A stretch of DNA of 64,000 nt from Tahibacter amnicola (GTDB lineage Bacteria > Pseudomonadota > Gammaproteobacteria > Xanthomonadales > Rhodanobacteraceae), in assembly GCF_025398735.1 (NCBI RefSeq), contig NZ_CP104694.1, forward strand, positions 5,669,465 through 5,733,464, given 5' to 3'. Shown one piece after another: positions 47,683 through 58,788 of the stretch; position 1 is the stretch's first letter, and every line of letters starts with the position of its first letter. A program made the position numbers and the translations under genes. The notes below the pieces were generated by a model. That model ran no database searches. It saw nothing but the letters and a program-made list of their open reading frames with translations, and was not told where the DNA came from.

Positions 47683-48417
47683 ATGACCCGCGCCGTGCTT
47701 GCCGCCGTGACCCTTGCCGCCTTCGCGCTCGGCGCCCACGCGGCGCCACCGTCCGCATTCATGGCGACCTATACGGTCAGCCGCGACGGCAAGACCATCG
47801 GTTCGACCACCATGACCCTCAAGGCAGGCACGGGCGACGCCTGGTCGTTGACCACCCAGACCAAGGGAACGGCGGGACTGGCGCGCCTGATGGGCCTGGA
47901 AGTCATGGAGGAATCGCGTTTCCGCTGGCAGGGTTCCGCCGCGCAGGGCGTTGCCTATGACTACCGCCAGGACGCCGCGATCCGGAAGAAAAAACGCCGC
48001 ATCGATTTCGACTGGAGCGCAAACGAAGCCCGCGTGGTCGATAACGACGAACTGTTTCGCTACGCGATCAAGCCGGGCACGATCGATCGCCACACGGTCG
48101 GTGTCGCGCTGGCCCTGCAGCTGCCGTCCGCCGATGGCGAAACGATCCTGCCGGTTGCGACGAAGGACCACCTGGAGATGCAGCGCTTCAAGCGCGAGGG
48201 CGAGGAAAACCTGACGGTTCCGGCAGGCCGCTTCCAGACCACGCGCATCGGCCGTACCGACGTGCAAGGCAAGGGCCGCTCCTGGTACGCGCCGGAAGCG
48301 ACGTTGGCTCCGATCAAGATTGAACAGAAGCAGGGCGACGGCGCACTGATCGTGATGGAGCTGGCGTCAGTGACGCCAGCGGCCAGCCAGGTCGCCGCAG
48401 CGGGCGGAGCAGAGTAA
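47683..48417 (+). CDS. DUF3108 periplasmic protein
   Basis: 244 residues with a signal peptide (1-20, AAFALGAHA). The body matches DUF3108: ATYTVSRDGKTIGSTTMTL, KKKRRIDFDWSANEARV and GKGRSWYAPEATLAPIKIEQ. Function unknown; related proteins act in envelope processes. The ATG at 47683 has GGAG 7 bases upstream, better than the in-frame 47638. It faces murA across a bidirectional hairpin. Confidence 0.83.
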   Translation: MTRAVLAAVTLAAFALGAHAAPPSAFMATYTVSRDGKTIGSTTMTLKAGTGDAWSLTTQTKGTAGLARLMGLEVMEESRFRWQGSAAQGVAYDYRQDAAIRKKKRRIDFDWSANEARVVDNDELFRYAIKPGTIDRHTVGVALALQLPSADGETILPVATKDHLEMQRFKREGEENLTVPAGRFQTTRIGRTDVQGKGRSWYAPEATLAPIKIEQKQGDGALIVMELASVTPAASQVAAAGGAE

Positions 48418-48426
48418 ACCGCCTGC

Positions 48427-48459
48427 AGGGCGGAAGCGCGCAAAACCGCACTCCGCCCT
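48427..48459. terminator. Bidirectional hairpin between DUF3108 and murA
   Basis: AGGGCGGA (48427-48434) pairs with TCCGCCCT (48452-48459) around a 17-base loop, and TTCC follows on the plus side. It lies in the 56-base gap between converging genes. Confidence 0.6.
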
Positions 48460-48473
48460 TTCCTGCGTACGAA

Positions 48474-49736
<1,263 letters not shown>

Positions 49737-49831
49737 TTAAAATCCAGTAATGTGTATCCGGCCGGGCGCACCGAATCGCCGCGGATCGCGTTGCGGGAAG
49801 ATTCGGAAAGTCGCTGCCAGCCCCGCGCCGA

Positions 49832-50071
49832 TCAGCCCGATTTCGCCGCTTCTTCCGGCGTCTGCGTCTTCAGGGCCAGGGCGTGGATGGCGCCGCCCAT
49901 GAGATCACCCAGGGTGGCATAGACCATCCGGTGCCGCGCCAGGGGCAGCTTGCCGGCAAACGCCGATGCCACCACGACGGCCTCGAAATGCACCCCGTCG
50001 GCGCCGCTGACATCCGCGCGCGCGCCGGGCAATCCCTGTTCGATCAAAGTCTTGATGGTCTGGCTGTCCAT
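49832..50071 (-). CDS. ibaG: BolA-family protein (IbaG/YrbA-like)
   Basis: 79 residues. It matches the BolA/IbaG fold, ending with the conserved LARHRMVYATLGDLMGGAIHALALKT block that contains the Fe-S/glutaredoxin-linked His. IbaG, with Grx4, is linked to acid stress and Fe-S status. The ATG at 50071 fits the family start. It lies before murA, the same order as in E. coli (yrbA-murA), and is divergent from kdsD. Confidence 0.9.
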   Translation of the reverse strand: MDSQTIKTLIEQGLPGARADVSGADGVHFEAVVVASAFAGKLPLARHRMVYATLGDLMGGAIHALALKTQTPEEAAKSG

Positions 50072-50172
50072 GGGCGGCGCTTCAGAAGGCGAAATGGGGG
50101 CAGCCGGAGCTGCGGGCGGGCGACAGCAGGCGGTTTTTCCGCGTCCGCAGCGGACGGGGAGACATAACCGGC

Positions 50173-50178
50173 TACAAT
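50173..50178 (+). promoter_or_regulatory. Likely -10 box of kdsD promoter
   Basis: TACAAT matches the -10 consensus at five of six positions, but no good -35 is seen at 16-18 bases. It would give a kdsD leader of about 140 bases, which contains a small TGCGT-AAAA-ACGCA hairpin near 50210. Confidence 0.35.
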
Positions 50179-50321
50179 AGGGGACGCGCATGGTACCGAA
50201 AAAGCCGCGTGCGTAAAAACGCAGGCCGTCCAGGCAGTCGACGCAGATCGACCGGAAGACGGCGGATTGTTCGACTTCTTGAATCGTGACGCGCCCCTTG
50301 CCCTTGCCACCGCAGCCGCCC

Positions 50322-51347
50322 ATGAACGCCCAAATCCTGCCGCTGGCCGGCGCCAGCGCACCCCAACACCCGCTCGACAGCGCCTCGCTGTTCCGCAGCG
50401 CCCTGCAGGTTGTCGAAACCGAGGCCCGCGCGATCGCGGTCCTGCAGAGCCGCATCGACGACAGCTTCCTGAAGGCCTGCCAGCTGATGATCGACTGCCC
50501 CGGCCGGGTGGTGGTCACTGGCATGGGAAAGTCCGGACATATCGGGCGGAAGATCGCGGCCACGCTCGCGTCGACGGGTACGCCGGCGTTTTTCGTCCAT
50601 CCGGGCGAAGCCAGCCACGGCGACCTGGGCATGATCACGAAGAAGGACGTCGTCCTGGCCCTGTCGAACTCGGGCGAGACGGATGAGCTCCTGACCATCC
50701 TGCCGCTGCTGCGCCGCCAGCACATTCCGCTGATCGCCATGAGCGGCAACGACGGTTCCTCGATGGCGCGCCTGGCGGACGTCCACCTGGACGTGAGCGT
50801 GCCGGCCGAAGCCTGCCCCCTGGGCCTGGCGCCGACGGCCAGCACGACAGCCGCCCTGGTGATGGGCGACGCCCTCGCCATCGCATTGCTGGAAGCCCGC
50901 GGATTCACCGCCGAAGACTTCGCCCGGTCGCATCCGGCCGGCTCGCTCGGCCGCCGCCTGCTGCTGCACATCAGCGACATCATGCACACCGGCGATCAGG
51001 TTCCCCGCGTCGATTCCACCGCCACGGTGGCACAGGCACTGGTGGAAATGTCGCGCAAAGGCCTGGGAATGACGGCTGTCGTGGACGAGAAGGACACCCT
51101 CCTGGGCGTCTTCACCGACGGCGACCTGCGCCGCGCCCTGGATGACCACGCCGTCGATCTGCGCGCCACCGCGCTGACCAGTCTGATGACCACGCGCGCC
51201 AAGACCATCACGCCGGACAAACTCGCCGTCGAGGCCGCGCGGTTGATGGAGGAATTCACCATCCATGCGCTGCTGGTGGTCGACCATGCGGGCAAGCTGG
51301 TCGGCGCGCTCAATATTCATGATCTGTTGCGGGCCCGGGTGGTTTAA
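50322..51347 (+). CDS. kdsD: Arabinose-5-phosphate isomerase (KdsD/KpsF family)
   Basis: 341 residues. An N-terminal SIS sugar-isomerase domain (VVVTGMGKSGHIGRKIAATLAS; SNSGETDELL; SHPAGSLGRRLL) is followed by two CBS domains (about 210-340). It makes arabinose 5-phosphate for Kdo, a core sugar of LPS. The ATG at 50322 is the family start. kdsC follows after 83 bases, so this is the start of the Kdo-LPS transport operon. Confidence 0.95.
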   Translation: MNAQILPLAGASAPQHPLDSASLFRSALQVVETEARAIAVLQSRIDDSFLKACQLMIDCPGRVVVTGMGKSGHIGRKIAATLASTGTPAFFVHPGEASHGDLGMITKKDVVLALSNSGETDELLTILPLLRRQHIPLIAMSGNDGSSMARLADVHLDVSVPAEACPLGLAPTASTTAALVMGDALAIALLEARGFTAEDFARSHPAGSLGRRLLLHISDIMHTGDQVPRVDSTATVAQALVEMSRKGLGMTAVVDEKDTLLGVFTDGDLRRALDDHAVDLRATALTSLMTTRAKTITPDKLAVEAARLMEEFTIHALLVVDHAGKLVGALNIHDLLRARVV

Positions 51348-51430
51348 CCAGCGTCCCCGAACGCCGCACGAACCGAGGGCGGCGCGCCGAGGCGCGCCGC
51401 CGCACCGTTGCCCTGACCATCACAGACGCC

Positions 51431-51979
51431 ATGCCCTCGATCACGCCCCCTGACCTGCCGCCGCCTGTCGCCGAACGCGCCGCCCGCATCCGCCTGGCCG
51501 TGTTCGACGTCGACGGCGTGCTGACCGACGGCAAGCTCTGGTACGCCGAGGACCAGCGCGAACTGAAGGCTTTCCACGTGCATGACGGGCTCGGTCTCAA
51601 GCGGCTGCTGGCCAATGGCATTGAAGTGGCCGTCATCACGGCGCGCATGAGCCACCTTGTCACCGAGCGCATGGCGGAACTGGGCGTAGCCCACGTCTAC
51701 CAGGGACAGAAGGACAAACTGGCCTGCCTGGGCCAGCTGCTCGAAGCGCTGCACCTGGATGCGGTCCAGGTCTGCTATACCGGCGACGACCTGCCCGATC
51801 TTCGCGTCATGCGGGCCTGCGGACTGGCTATTGCGCCGGCCAATGCGCATCCGTGGATTACCGCCCACGCCCACTTCCAGACGCGTCTAGCCGGTGGCAA
51901 TGGCGCGGTGCGTGAAGTGTGCGACCTGCTCCTGGGGGCGCAGGGCCGGGCCGAGGCGGAGCTGGCGCATTGGTCGTGA
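51431..51979 (+). CDS. kdsC: 3-deoxy-manno-octulosonate-8-phosphatase
   Basis: 182 residues, the HAD-like KdsC phosphatase that removes the phosphate of Kdo-8-P. The HAD motif is LAVFDVDGVLTDGKLWY with both catalytic Asp, and motif III/IV is YTGDDLPDLRVM. Its stop overlaps the lptC start by 1 base (TGATG), so coupled translation with lptC is likely. Confidence 0.95.
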   Translation: MPSITPPDLPPPVAERAARIRLAVFDVDGVLTDGKLWYAEDQRELKAFHVHDGLGLKRLLANGIEVAVITARMSHLVTERMAELGVAHVYQGQKDKLACLGQLLEALHLDAVQVCYTGDDLPDLRVMRACGLAIAPANAHPWITAHAHFQTRLAGGNGAVREVCDLLLGAQGRAEAELAHWS

Positions 51980-52551
51980 TGGATCGCCGTCGTCTCGTTA
52001 CGATCGGCGCCGTGATCCTGGGCGCCATCGCCACCCAGCTGCTGGTGTGGCTGATCCGTCCCGTCGACGAGCCGCCGCCCTTTGTCGGCCCTCCGCGTTC
52101 GGACTACACCCTCGCCGATTTCGAGCTCAACGCCCTCGACGAACAAGGACGCCTCGCCTTCACCGTCACCGCGCCCACGCTGGCGCGGCGTAACGACGAT
52201 GGCTCGCTTTGGGTGGAGACGCCTCAGTTCCGGTTGTCCGGCAAGGATGGCGACAACTGGAAAGGCCGTTCGCAGACCGCCTGGGTGACGAAGGATGGCA
52301 CGCGCATGCTGCTGGGCGGCGAGGTGGAGATGCACCGCGACACCACCGACGTCGCGCGCTACGCGCGCCTGGAGACACGCGACGTCACGGCCTATCCGAA
52401 GGATCGCAAGCTGGAAACCCAGGCGCCCGCCACGATCACCCAGCCCGGATCTATACTCCGCGGGACCGGCATGAAAGCCGACCTCGAAACGCATCAACTG
52501 GAGCTGCTCGCCGATGTACATGCCTCGTTCGCGCGCCCGCGCAAGCCTTAG
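51979..52551 (+). CDS. lptC: LPS export protein LptC
   Basis: 190 residues. An N-terminal membrane anchor (about 6-26, VTIGAVILGAIATQLLVWLI) is followed by the periplasmic beta-jellyroll, with PRSDYTLADFELNALDEQGR as in LptC. It bridges the LptBFG transporter to LptA. The gene overlaps kdsC and overlaps lptA by 38 bases in another frame, typical of this cluster. Confidence 0.92.
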   Translation: MDRRRLVTIGAVILGAIATQLLVWLIRPVDEPPPFVGPPRSDYTLADFELNALDEQGRLAFTVTAPTLARRNDDGSLWVETPQFRLSGKDGDNWKGRSQTAWVTKDGTRMLLGGEVEMHRDTTDVARYARLETRDVTAYPKDRKLETQAPATITQPGSILRGTGMKADLETHQLELLADVHASFARPRKP

Positions 52552-53065
52552 TCTTGTCGCGGTGCTGGCGCTGGCGGCACCCGCCGCATTCGCCAAGAAG
52601 TCCGACCAGGAGCAGCCGCTGGATGTCTACGCCAACCACTTCCAGGCTGACCAGGGCAAGCAGACCACGGTGCTCAGCGGCAGCGTCAAGCTGACCCAGG
52701 GCACGATCCAGGGCGAAGCCGACAAGGGCACCGTCCATCAGGACAAGAACAACCAGATCCAGCGCGTCGTGCTGGAAGGCAAGCCGGCGCGGTTGCAGCA
52801 GCAGCTCGACGACGGCGGCGGCATGATGCGCGCCAGTGCGCACACCATCGACTACGCCGGCGAATCGGCGACCGCCGTGCTTTCCGGCGACGCCGTCGTC
52901 GTGCAGGAAGGCCGCGGCGAGTTCCGCGGCGAACGCATTGTATACAACACCGCAAGCGGCGAAGTCACTGGCGGATCCGAAAGCGGCAGCGGGCGCGTGC
53001 ACCTGAAAATGCTGCCCAAGCCCAAAGATCCCGCCAAGGCGGCCGACGCGGAAACCAAGAAGTAA
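52514..53065 (+). CDS. lptA: LPS transport periplasmic protein LptA
   Basis: 183 residues with a signal peptide (to about residue 27, LAAPAAFA). The beta-jellyroll is visible as [35 protein letters not shown] and [16 protein letters not shown]. It forms the periplasmic LPS bridge. It starts at ATG 52514 (or 52520), inside lptC. Its stop and the lptB start overlap by 1 base (TAATG). The C-terminus is Lys/Pro/Ala-rich. Confidence 0.94.
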   Translation: MYMPRSRARASLSLVAVLALAAPAAFAKKSDQEQPLDVYANHFQADQGKQTTVLSGSVKLTQGTIQGEADKGTVHQDKNNQIQRVVLEGKPARLQQQLDDGGGMMRASAHTIDYAGESATAVLSGDAVVVQEGRGEFRGERIVYNTASGEVTGGSESGSGRVHLKMLPKPKDPAKAADAETKK

Positions 53066-53784
53066 TGCTCAGCGCTACCGGCCTCAAGAAACGCTACAAG
53101 CAGCGCGACGTCGTCCGGGATTTCAGCTGCCGCGTCGACCAGGGTGAAGTGGTGGGCCTGCTCGGCCCCAACGGCGCCGGCAAGACGACCTGCTTCTACA
53201 TGATCGTCGGGCTGGTCGGTGCCGATGCCGGCTCCATCCGCCTGGACAACGTCGATATCACCAGCCAGCCCATGCATGCGCGCGCACGCCTGGGCATTGG
53301 CTACCTGCCGCAGGATGCCTCGGTGTTCCGGCGTCTCACAGTGGCCGAGAACATCCTCGCCATTCTCGAGCTGCGTGAGGATCTCAAGCCTTCTGATCGC
53401 GCCGGCGAACTGGAAAAACTGCTCGACGAACTGCAGATCGCGCACAAGGCTAATGAGAAGGGCGCCAGCCTTTCCGGTGGCGAACGCCGGCGCACGGAGA
53501 TTGCCCGTGCCTTGGCCGCACAGCCGCGATTCATGTTGCTGGACGAACCCTTTGCGGGCGTCGATCCTATTTCCGTGGGCGAGATCCAGCGTATCGTGCG
53601 CCAGTTAAAAGAGCGTGGAATCGGCGTGTTGATCACCGACCACAACGTGCGCGAGACACTCGGCATCTGTGACCGCGCCTACATCCTCAACGAAGGCGCC
53701 GTACTGGCCAAGGGCACGCCGGCGACGGTACTGGCCAACGAGCAGGTGCGGGAAGTGTACCTGGGCAAGGATTTCCGGCTCTGA
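53065..53784 (+). CDS. lptB: LPS export ABC transporter ATP-binding protein
   Basis: 239 residues of an ABC ATPase: Walker [10 protein letters not shown], signature [15 protein letters not shown], Walker [14 protein letters not shown] and the H-loop ITDHNVRET, with the LptB-type C-terminal end. It powers extraction of LPS by LptFG (not in this window). A 6-bp hairpin follows the stop, ending the lpt block before rpoN. Confidence 0.96.
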   Translation: MLSATGLKKRYKQRDVVRDFSCRVDQGEVVGLLGPNGAGKTTCFYMIVGLVGADAGSIRLDNVDITSQPMHARARLGIGYLPQDASVFRRLTVAENILAILELREDLKPSDRAGELEKLLDELQIAHKANEKGASLSGGERRRTEIARALAAQPRFMLLDEPFAGVDPISVGEIQRIVRQLKERGIGVLITDHNVRETLGICDRAYILNEGAVLAKGTPATVLANEQVREVYLGKDFRL

Positions 53785-54090
53785 CCGGCAATATCCGGCG
53801 GCTACGCCGCCTCGTGGAAATGGCTACAACGCATCAATCCGCCAACGCCCGCGGGCGCTGACCCGTGCCTGGGGCGTTCACAAGCCACCGACGAGGCCGG
53901 TAACAAAATGCAACGGACGGCAATGCCCTCGTCCGCGATATCCGGCTGATCGTCCCCCAATCCGGGCCCGCGCGCAAGCGCAAAATCCAAGGTTCCCGCG
54001 AGGGCATTTCCGCATTAGGATGGGGCTGTGGGCGAGCCGTCGGGCCAACGGGGGAAAGGACTCGCGGCACGCTCTAGAAAGGGATGATCG
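53785..54090. other. 306-base gap before rpoN
   Basis: No gene is seen. Apart from the lptB hairpin at 53797-53811 and the AAAGGGA ribosome site before rpoN, nothing stands out; no clear -35/-10 pair was found. The rpoN promoter is probably here. Confidence 0.5.
53797..53811 (+). terminator. Hairpin after lptB
   Basis: GGCGGC and GCCGCC (53797-53802, 53806-53811) form a 6-bp stem with a 3-base TAC loop, 13 bases past the stop. No T-tract. Confidence 0.4.
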
Positions 54091-55548
54091 ATGAAGCCAG
54101 CGTTAAACCTCCGGCTCCACCAGCAGCTAGCCCTCACGCCGCAACTGCAACAGGCGATACGGCTGCTGCAACTGTCCAGCGTCGAGCTGGAAATGGAGCT
54201 GCGCGAGGCGCTTGAATCCAACCCCCTGCTGGAACTGCCCGACGAGCAGAGCGAATCGGCCCCGGCCGAGGAAGGCGCCGCCCCGGACCCGGTTTCGGAA
54301 TTCACCCAGTCACACACGTCTTCCGACGAATCGTCGACGCCTGCCGAGGCAGAGCGCGACCGCGACCGCGAGGAAGACCGCTACGAAACCCTCGACAGCG
54401 CCTTCGACTCGCCGTCCCGCGGGCCAGCTGCCGATGACGAGTTCGAGCCCCAGGAACCGGAACAGCAGGACCTCCGGGACCATCTTCTCTGGCAGCTCAA
54501 CCTGACGCCCATGTCGGCGCGCGATGGCGCGATCGCCGTGGCCATCATCGAGGCGATTGACGACGACGGCTACCTGCACGAATCGATTGAATCCATCCAG
54601 CAGGGGCTCGCGTCGCTGTACCAGGTCGAAGCCGACGAAATCGAAGCGGTACGTCATCGTGTACAGCGGTTCGACCCGATCGGCGTTGCCAGCCGGAACC
54701 TGCGCGAATGCCTGCTCGTCCAGCTCGATGCCTTCGAGCCGACGGTAGAAGCGCTGCCGGTGGCGCGCGCCATCGTCGCCGACCACCTGGAGGCCCTGGC
54801 CAAGAACGATCGCGCGCGCCTGGCGCGCACGCTCAAGACCACGCCGGACCAGATCGACCTCGCCGTGCACCTGATCCGCACGCTCGACCCCAAGCCGGGC
54901 GCCAGCGTATCGAGCTCGGCGCCCGAATACGTCGCGCCGGATGCCTACGCCTTCCGCAGCCAGGGACGCTGGCATGTCAGCCTCGCGCCGGGCTGCCAGC
55001 CGCACCTGGCCATCAACCGCCACTACGAGTCGCTGATCGCCCGCGCGCAGCGCGACGACGCCTCGTACCTGCGTGGCCAGCTGCAGGAGGCGCGCTGGCT
55101 GATCAAGAGCCTCAAGACCCGCGCCGACACCATCCTCAAGGTGGCCCAGGCGATCGTCCGCGCACAAAGCGCATTTCTGGATTTTGGCCCAGAAGCCATG
55201 AAGCCACTTGTGCTCAAGGACGTCGCCGAAGAGATCGGCATGCACGAATCCACCGTCTCACGCGTGACCACGCGCAAGTTCCTGTACACGCCGCGCGGCA
55301 CGTTCGAGTTCAAGCATTTCTTCTCCAGTGGCGTGTCCACGGTCGACGGCGGCACCGCCTCGGCCACCGCCATCCAGGCCATGATCAAGAAGCTGATCGA
55401 GGGCGAGCCAGCCGGCAAGCCCTTGTCAGACCAGGTTCTGGCCGAGGAACTCAACCGGCGCGGCATCAACGTGGCGCGCCGGACTGTCGCCAAATATCGG
55501 GAAGCCATGAATATCGCCGCATCCAATGAGCGCTGCCGCCTCAGCTGA
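54091..55548 (+). CDS. rpoN: RNA polymerase sigma-54 factor
   Basis: 485 residues. Region I (1-50) is Gln/Leu-rich (LHQQLALTPQLQQAIRLLQL). An acidic region II follows (about 50-130). The core-binding domain leads to the helix-turn-helix and the RpoN box ARRTVAKYRE near the C-terminus. It directs transcription from -24/-12 promoters with enhancer-binding proteins. The hpf-ptsN-hprK-rapZ genes downstream are the classic rpoN neighbours. Confidence 0.98.
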   Translation: MKPALNLRLHQQLALTPQLQQAIRLLQLSSVELEMELREALESNPLLELPDEQSESAPAEEGAAPDPVSEFTQSHTSSDESSTPAEAERDRDREEDRYETLDSAFDSPSRGPAADDEFEPQEPEQQDLRDHLLWQLNLTPMSARDGAIAVAIIEAIDDDGYLHESIESIQQGLASLYQVEADEIEAVRHRVQRFDPIGVASRNLRECLLVQLDAFEPTVEALPVARAIVADHLEALAKNDRARLARTLKTTPDQIDLAVHLIRTLDPKPGASVSSSAPEYVAPDAYAFRSQGRWHVSLAPGCQPHLAINRHYESLIARAQRDDASYLRGQLQEARWLIKSLKTRADTILKVAQAIVRAQSAFLDFGPEAMKPLVLKDVAEEIGMHESTVSRVTTRKFLYTPRGTFEFKHFFSSGVSTVDGGTASATAIQAMIKKLIEGEPAGKPLSDQVLAEELNRRGINVARRTVAKYREAMNIAASNERCRLS

Positions 55549-55643
55549 GGGCTTGAAGCGTGTCCGGGGAACCCTCAGTACTTCATCGTGTCCATGCATA
55601 CGTGTCGTATTTGCGCGAGCTGCTGATCGCTTCGCGCTGTTAA

Positions 55644-55665
55644 GCGCCCCGCAGATGGGGTGCGC
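55644..55665 (+). other. Weak hairpin between rpoN and hpf
   Basis: GCGCCCC (55644-55650) pairs with GGGG-T-GCGC (55657-55665) with one bulge, followed by CTTTACC and then the hpf ribosome site GAGGAG. It may lower read-through from rpoN. Confidence 0.3.
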
Positions 55666-55685
55666 CTTTACCGAGGAGAAGTACC

Positions 55686-56012
55686 ATGCAGATCAATGTC
55701 AGCGGACCCAAGGTTGATGTCACGCCGGCGCTGCGAAGCTACGTCGAAAGCAAGTTCGAGCGCATCCTGCGCCATTTCGACCACCTTCACGACGTCGGTG
55801 TACAGCTCAGCGTCGAAAAGCTGGTCCACAGGGCCGACGCGACCTTGCACGCAGCCGCCGGCAAGATCATCCACGCCGAAGCGACCGCCGACGACATGTA
55901 CGCTGCCATCGACGCGCTCGCTGACAAGCTCGACGGGCAGATCCGCAAGCACAAGGAAAAGCTGACCGATCACCGCAAGAGCGAAGCCCAGCGAGCGGAC
56001 CGCGCGGCATAA
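55686..56012 (+). CDS. hpf: Ribosome hibernation promoting factor (short form)
   Basis: 108 residues, the short HPF form without the C-terminal dimerisation domain. Core motifs: INVSGPKVDVTPALRSYVESK and HAEATADDMYAAIDALADKLD. It binds the small ribosomal subunit and drives 100S ribosome formation in stationary phase. GAGGAG lies 8 bases before the ATG. A strong hairpin follows. Confidence 0.95.
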   Translation: MQINVSGPKVDVTPALRSYVESKFERILRHFDHLHDVGVQLSVEKLVHRADATLHAAAGKIIHAEATADDMYAAIDALADKLDGQIRKHKEKLTDHRKSEAQRADRAA

Positions 56013-56316
56013 CCCCTGCCGCAGCACCGCTCACGTCGAGGAGAACGCCAGCATGCAGACCCCGGCGGCGGCCCCAGTGGCCGCCGCCGGCGTTTCGGGC
56101 GGTGCCTTCGTACAGGTGGCCGGAGACCTGCCACCACCTTCCCGGATTGGACAAGACCACTCGCCGAATTGCCCGCGACAGCGCTGCAACAACCGCAGCG
56201 CTTCACCTTTCGTAACGTTGCGCCGGCCGGGCGCGACACCCTCGCGGCGAAACTAGACAAGCCAACCTAATCCGCCCGCGCTATGATCGCGTGTTTGTTG
56301 CGGATACAGCGAGCCG
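56013..56316 (+). other. 304-base gap between hpf and ptsN
   Basis: It holds a perfect 12-bp hairpin at 56062-56090 and a -10-like TATGAT at 56282-56287 without a clear -35. A 67-codon frame (56053-56256) has a ribosome-like GAGGAG but overlaps the hairpin and resembles no family. Confidence 0.5.
56062..56090 (+). terminator. Strong hairpin downstream of hpf
   Basis: CCGGCGGCGGCC (56062-56073) pairs perfectly with GGCCGCCGCCGG (56079-56090) around CCAGT, followed by CGTTTC. The 12-bp GC stem is one of the strongest in the window. Confidence 0.6.
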
Positions 56317-56769
56317 ATGCGCTTGACCGAACTCCTGACTCCCGAGAGCGTCGTGGCCGACCTTCGCGTCTCCTCGCGTCACGCTTTGCTGGAGTCCCTG
56401 GCCCGCCTGCTGGCGCCCGAGGGCGACGATCTCGCCGTGCTGGAGGCGCTGGCCGAACGTGAATCGCTCGGCTCGACCGCGCTGGGCAACGGAATCGCCC
56501 TGCCGCACGGGCGCTGCGCCGGCATCGGACGCCCTTCCGCGGCGTTTGCGCGCCTGCGCAAGCCGATTGCCTTTGGTGCCGCCGACGGCAAGCCCGTCGA
56601 CCTGGTCGCAGCCATCGTCACACCCAACCACTTCACCACGGCGCACCTGTCCCTGCTGGCCGATATCGCCGCCCGCGCGAGCGATCCGACCTGCGTGGAA
56701 CGTCTGCGCAAAGCCCCTGATGCCAGCGCGTTGTACGACGAACTGGCAAAATGGGGCGAGCCAGCCTGA
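56317..56769 (+). CDS. ptsN: Nitrogen-regulatory PTS IIA protein
   Basis: 150 residues of EIIA-Ntr. The phospho-acceptor is His64 in GIALPHGRC. It takes phosphate from HPr-type carriers and regulates nitrogen, potassium and envelope functions. hprK follows 9 bases later, so the two are cotranscribed. No PTS permease genes are in the window. Confidence 0.95.
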   Translation: MRLTELLTPESVVADLRVSSRHALLESLARLLAPEGDDLAVLEALAERESLGSTALGNGIALPHGRCAGIGRPSAAFARLRKPIAFGAADGKPVDLVAAIVTPNHFTTAHLSLLADIAARASDPTCVERLRKAPDASALYDELAKWGEPA

Positions 56770-56778
56770 TTCGACGCC

Positions 56779-57729
56779 ATGGATCGACTCACCGCACGCG
56801 AACTGTTCGACAGCCTGAACGAGCGCATGGGCATTCGCTGGATCGCCGGACAACGTGGCGAAGAGCGCGCGGTCGACCAGGGCGACAACCAGACCCGCCG
56901 CCCGTCGCTGGTGGGTTACCTGAACGTGATCTACCCCAACAAGGTGCAGATCATCGGCACCGAGGAACTCAACTACCTCGACGGCCTGGATTCCCGCCAG
57001 CGCTGGGAAACCATCCAGAAGATCATCAACTACCGGCCTATCGCCCTGCTGGTCACCAAGGACCAGTCCATCCCCAGCGACCTGCGCGACGCCGCCAACG
57101 AGTCCAATACACCGCTGTGGAGCAGCCCCAAGCGGGGTCATGAAATCCTTACCTATCTCCAGTACCACCTGGCCCGGGTGCTGGCGCGGCGCCAGACCCT
57201 GCACGGCGTGTTCATGGAGGTCTACTCCATCGGCGTGCTGATCACCGGCGAATCCGGTTCGGGCAAGAGCGAGCTGGCGCTGGAACTGCTCACGCGCGGT
57301 CACCGGCTCGTCGCCGACGACGCCCCCGAATTCACCCAGATCGCACCGGACGTGATCGACGGCCACTGCCCTGAGCTGTTGCAGGACCTGCTCGAAGTCC
57401 GGGGCCTGGGCGTGCTCAATGTGCGCGAAATGTTCGGCCACACCGCCGTGAAGCCCTCGAAATACCTGCGCCTGGTGGTTCACCTGCGGCCACTCAACCC
57501 GCTCGACGATGTCGACGGCATGAAGCGGCTGACCGGCGATGTGGGCTACCGCGAAATTCTCGACGTGAAGATTCCCCAGATCGCCATCCCGGTGGCGCCA
57601 GGCCGCAACCTCGCGGTACTGGTGGAAGCCGCCGTGCGCTCCCATATGCTCAAGAGCAAGGGAATCGATCCCGCCCAGACCTTCATGGACCGCCAGGCCC
57701 ACCAGCTGCGTCGTCACGCGCCATGGTAA
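56779..57729 (+). CDS. hprK: HPr kinase/phosphorylase
   Basis: 316 residues. The Walker A motif GESGSGKS is at 157-164, and the HprK/P signature region [13 protein letters not shown] follows. It phosphorylates or dephosphorylates Ser46 of HPr. The C-terminal tail overlaps rapZ by 7 bases. Together with HPr-Ser46 downstream it shows that the serine branch of PTS control is complete. Confidence 0.95.
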   Translation: MDRLTARELFDSLNERMGIRWIAGQRGEERAVDQGDNQTRRPSLVGYLNVIYPNKVQIIGTEELNYLDGLDSRQRWETIQKIINYRPIALLVTKDQSIPSDLRDAANESNTPLWSSPKRGHEILTYLQYHLARVLARRQTLHGVFMEVYSIGVLITGESGSGKSELALELLTRGHRLVADDAPEFTQIAPDVIDGHCPELLQDLLEVRGLGVLNVREMFGHTAVKPSKYLRLVVHLRPLNPLDDVDGMKRLTGDVGYREILDVKIPQIAIPVAPGRNLAVLVEAAVRSHMLKSKGIDPAQTFMDRQAHQLRRHAPW

Positions 57730-58616
57730 TGCCCCCCACCGACGAACATCCGTCAGCCGACGGCGTGCCGACGCGCCTGGTCGTGCTCACCGGCCTCTCG
57801 GGCGCTGGCAAAACCATCGCCCTGCGCACGCTGGAAGACTTCGACTTCTACTGTGTCGACAACCTGCCGGCCGCACTGATGCCGTCCCTGGTCGACGCCG
57901 TCAGCGTCGGCGGACACCGACGCATCGCCGTAGGCGTCGATGTGCGCAACCGCGCGGAAGACCTCAACCGGCTGCCGGAAGTGCTGGCATCGCTGGCCAC
58001 CCGCGGTGTCGACTACCAGCTGATCTTCCTCGATACCCGTGACGAGGTGCTCATCAAGCGGTTCTCCGATACCCGCCGGCGCCACCCGCTGTCGGCTGAC
58101 GGACTGCCGCTCAATGACGCCATCGCCCTGGAGCGCAAGCTGTTGCGCCCGCTTTCCGCGATCGCTGACCGGGTAGTCGATTCCAGCGAACTCAACGTTC
58201 ACCAGCTGCGCCGGCTGATCGCGACCGAACTCGGCATGGCCGGTGGCGAGCTGTCCCTGATGTTCGAATCGTTCGCGTTTCGGCACGGACTGCCGCCCAA
58301 CGCCGATTTCATCTTCGACGCGCGCTGCCTGCCCAATCCGCACTGGGTCTCGCCGCTGCGCCCCCTGTCCGGCAAAGACGGCGCCGTGCGCGCCTGGCTG
58401 GAGAACAAACCCGAAGTGGCGCGCTTCCTCGAACAGCTGACGGCATTTCTTGACGAATGGGTGCCGCGCTTTGAGGCCGACAACCGCTCCTACGTCACCA
58501 TCGGCATCGGCTGCAGCGGCGGCCGGCACCGTTCCGTGTACCTGGCCGAGCGGCTGGCCGAGCATTTCCGCGCCACCCGCGAGCAGGTTCTGACGTTTCA
58601 TCGTGAACTCGAGTAA
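57723..58616 (+). CDS. rapZ: RNase adapter RapZ
   Basis: 297 residues. The N-terminal kinase-like domain has [20 protein letters not shown]. The C-terminal domain carries [20 protein letters not shown], the sugar/RNA-sensing block. RapZ targets the small RNA GlmZ to RNase E and so controls GlmS and cell-wall precursor supply. In this order its direct RNA target is less certain. It overlaps hprK. Confidence 0.95.
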   Translation: MVMPPTDEHPSADGVPTRLVVLTGLSGAGKTIALRTLEDFDFYCVDNLPAALMPSLVDAVSVGGHRRIAVGVDVRNRAEDLNRLPEVLASLATRGVDYQLIFLDTRDEVLIKRFSDTRRRHPLSADGLPLNDAIALERKLLRPLSAIADRVVDSSELNVHQLRRLIATELGMAGGELSLMFESFAFRHGLPPNADFIFDARCLPNPHWVSPLRPLSGKDGAVRAWLENKPEVARFLEQLTAFLDEWVPRFEADNRSYVTIGIGCSGGRHRSVYLAERLAEHFRATREQVLTFHRELE

Positions 58617-58788
58617 CCCGGACCGCGCGGGCGTATACGCGGCAACCTTTTTGCAAAGACGAAACATCGATTGACCGAGCAGGTGCAGTGATGGCAACAC
58701 GATCGACAGGCCTCCGCCCCGTCAGGGACCGCCACCGCGCGGCCGTTCCGGGCCAGCGCCATTCACAAGCGTACGGAAAACGCGTGTC

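Noticed and set aside
56053..56256. 67-codon frame between hpf and ptsN
   Set aside because: It has a ribosome-like site but overlaps a perfect 12-bp hairpin and has a Pro/Ala/Arg-rich sequence without family features.
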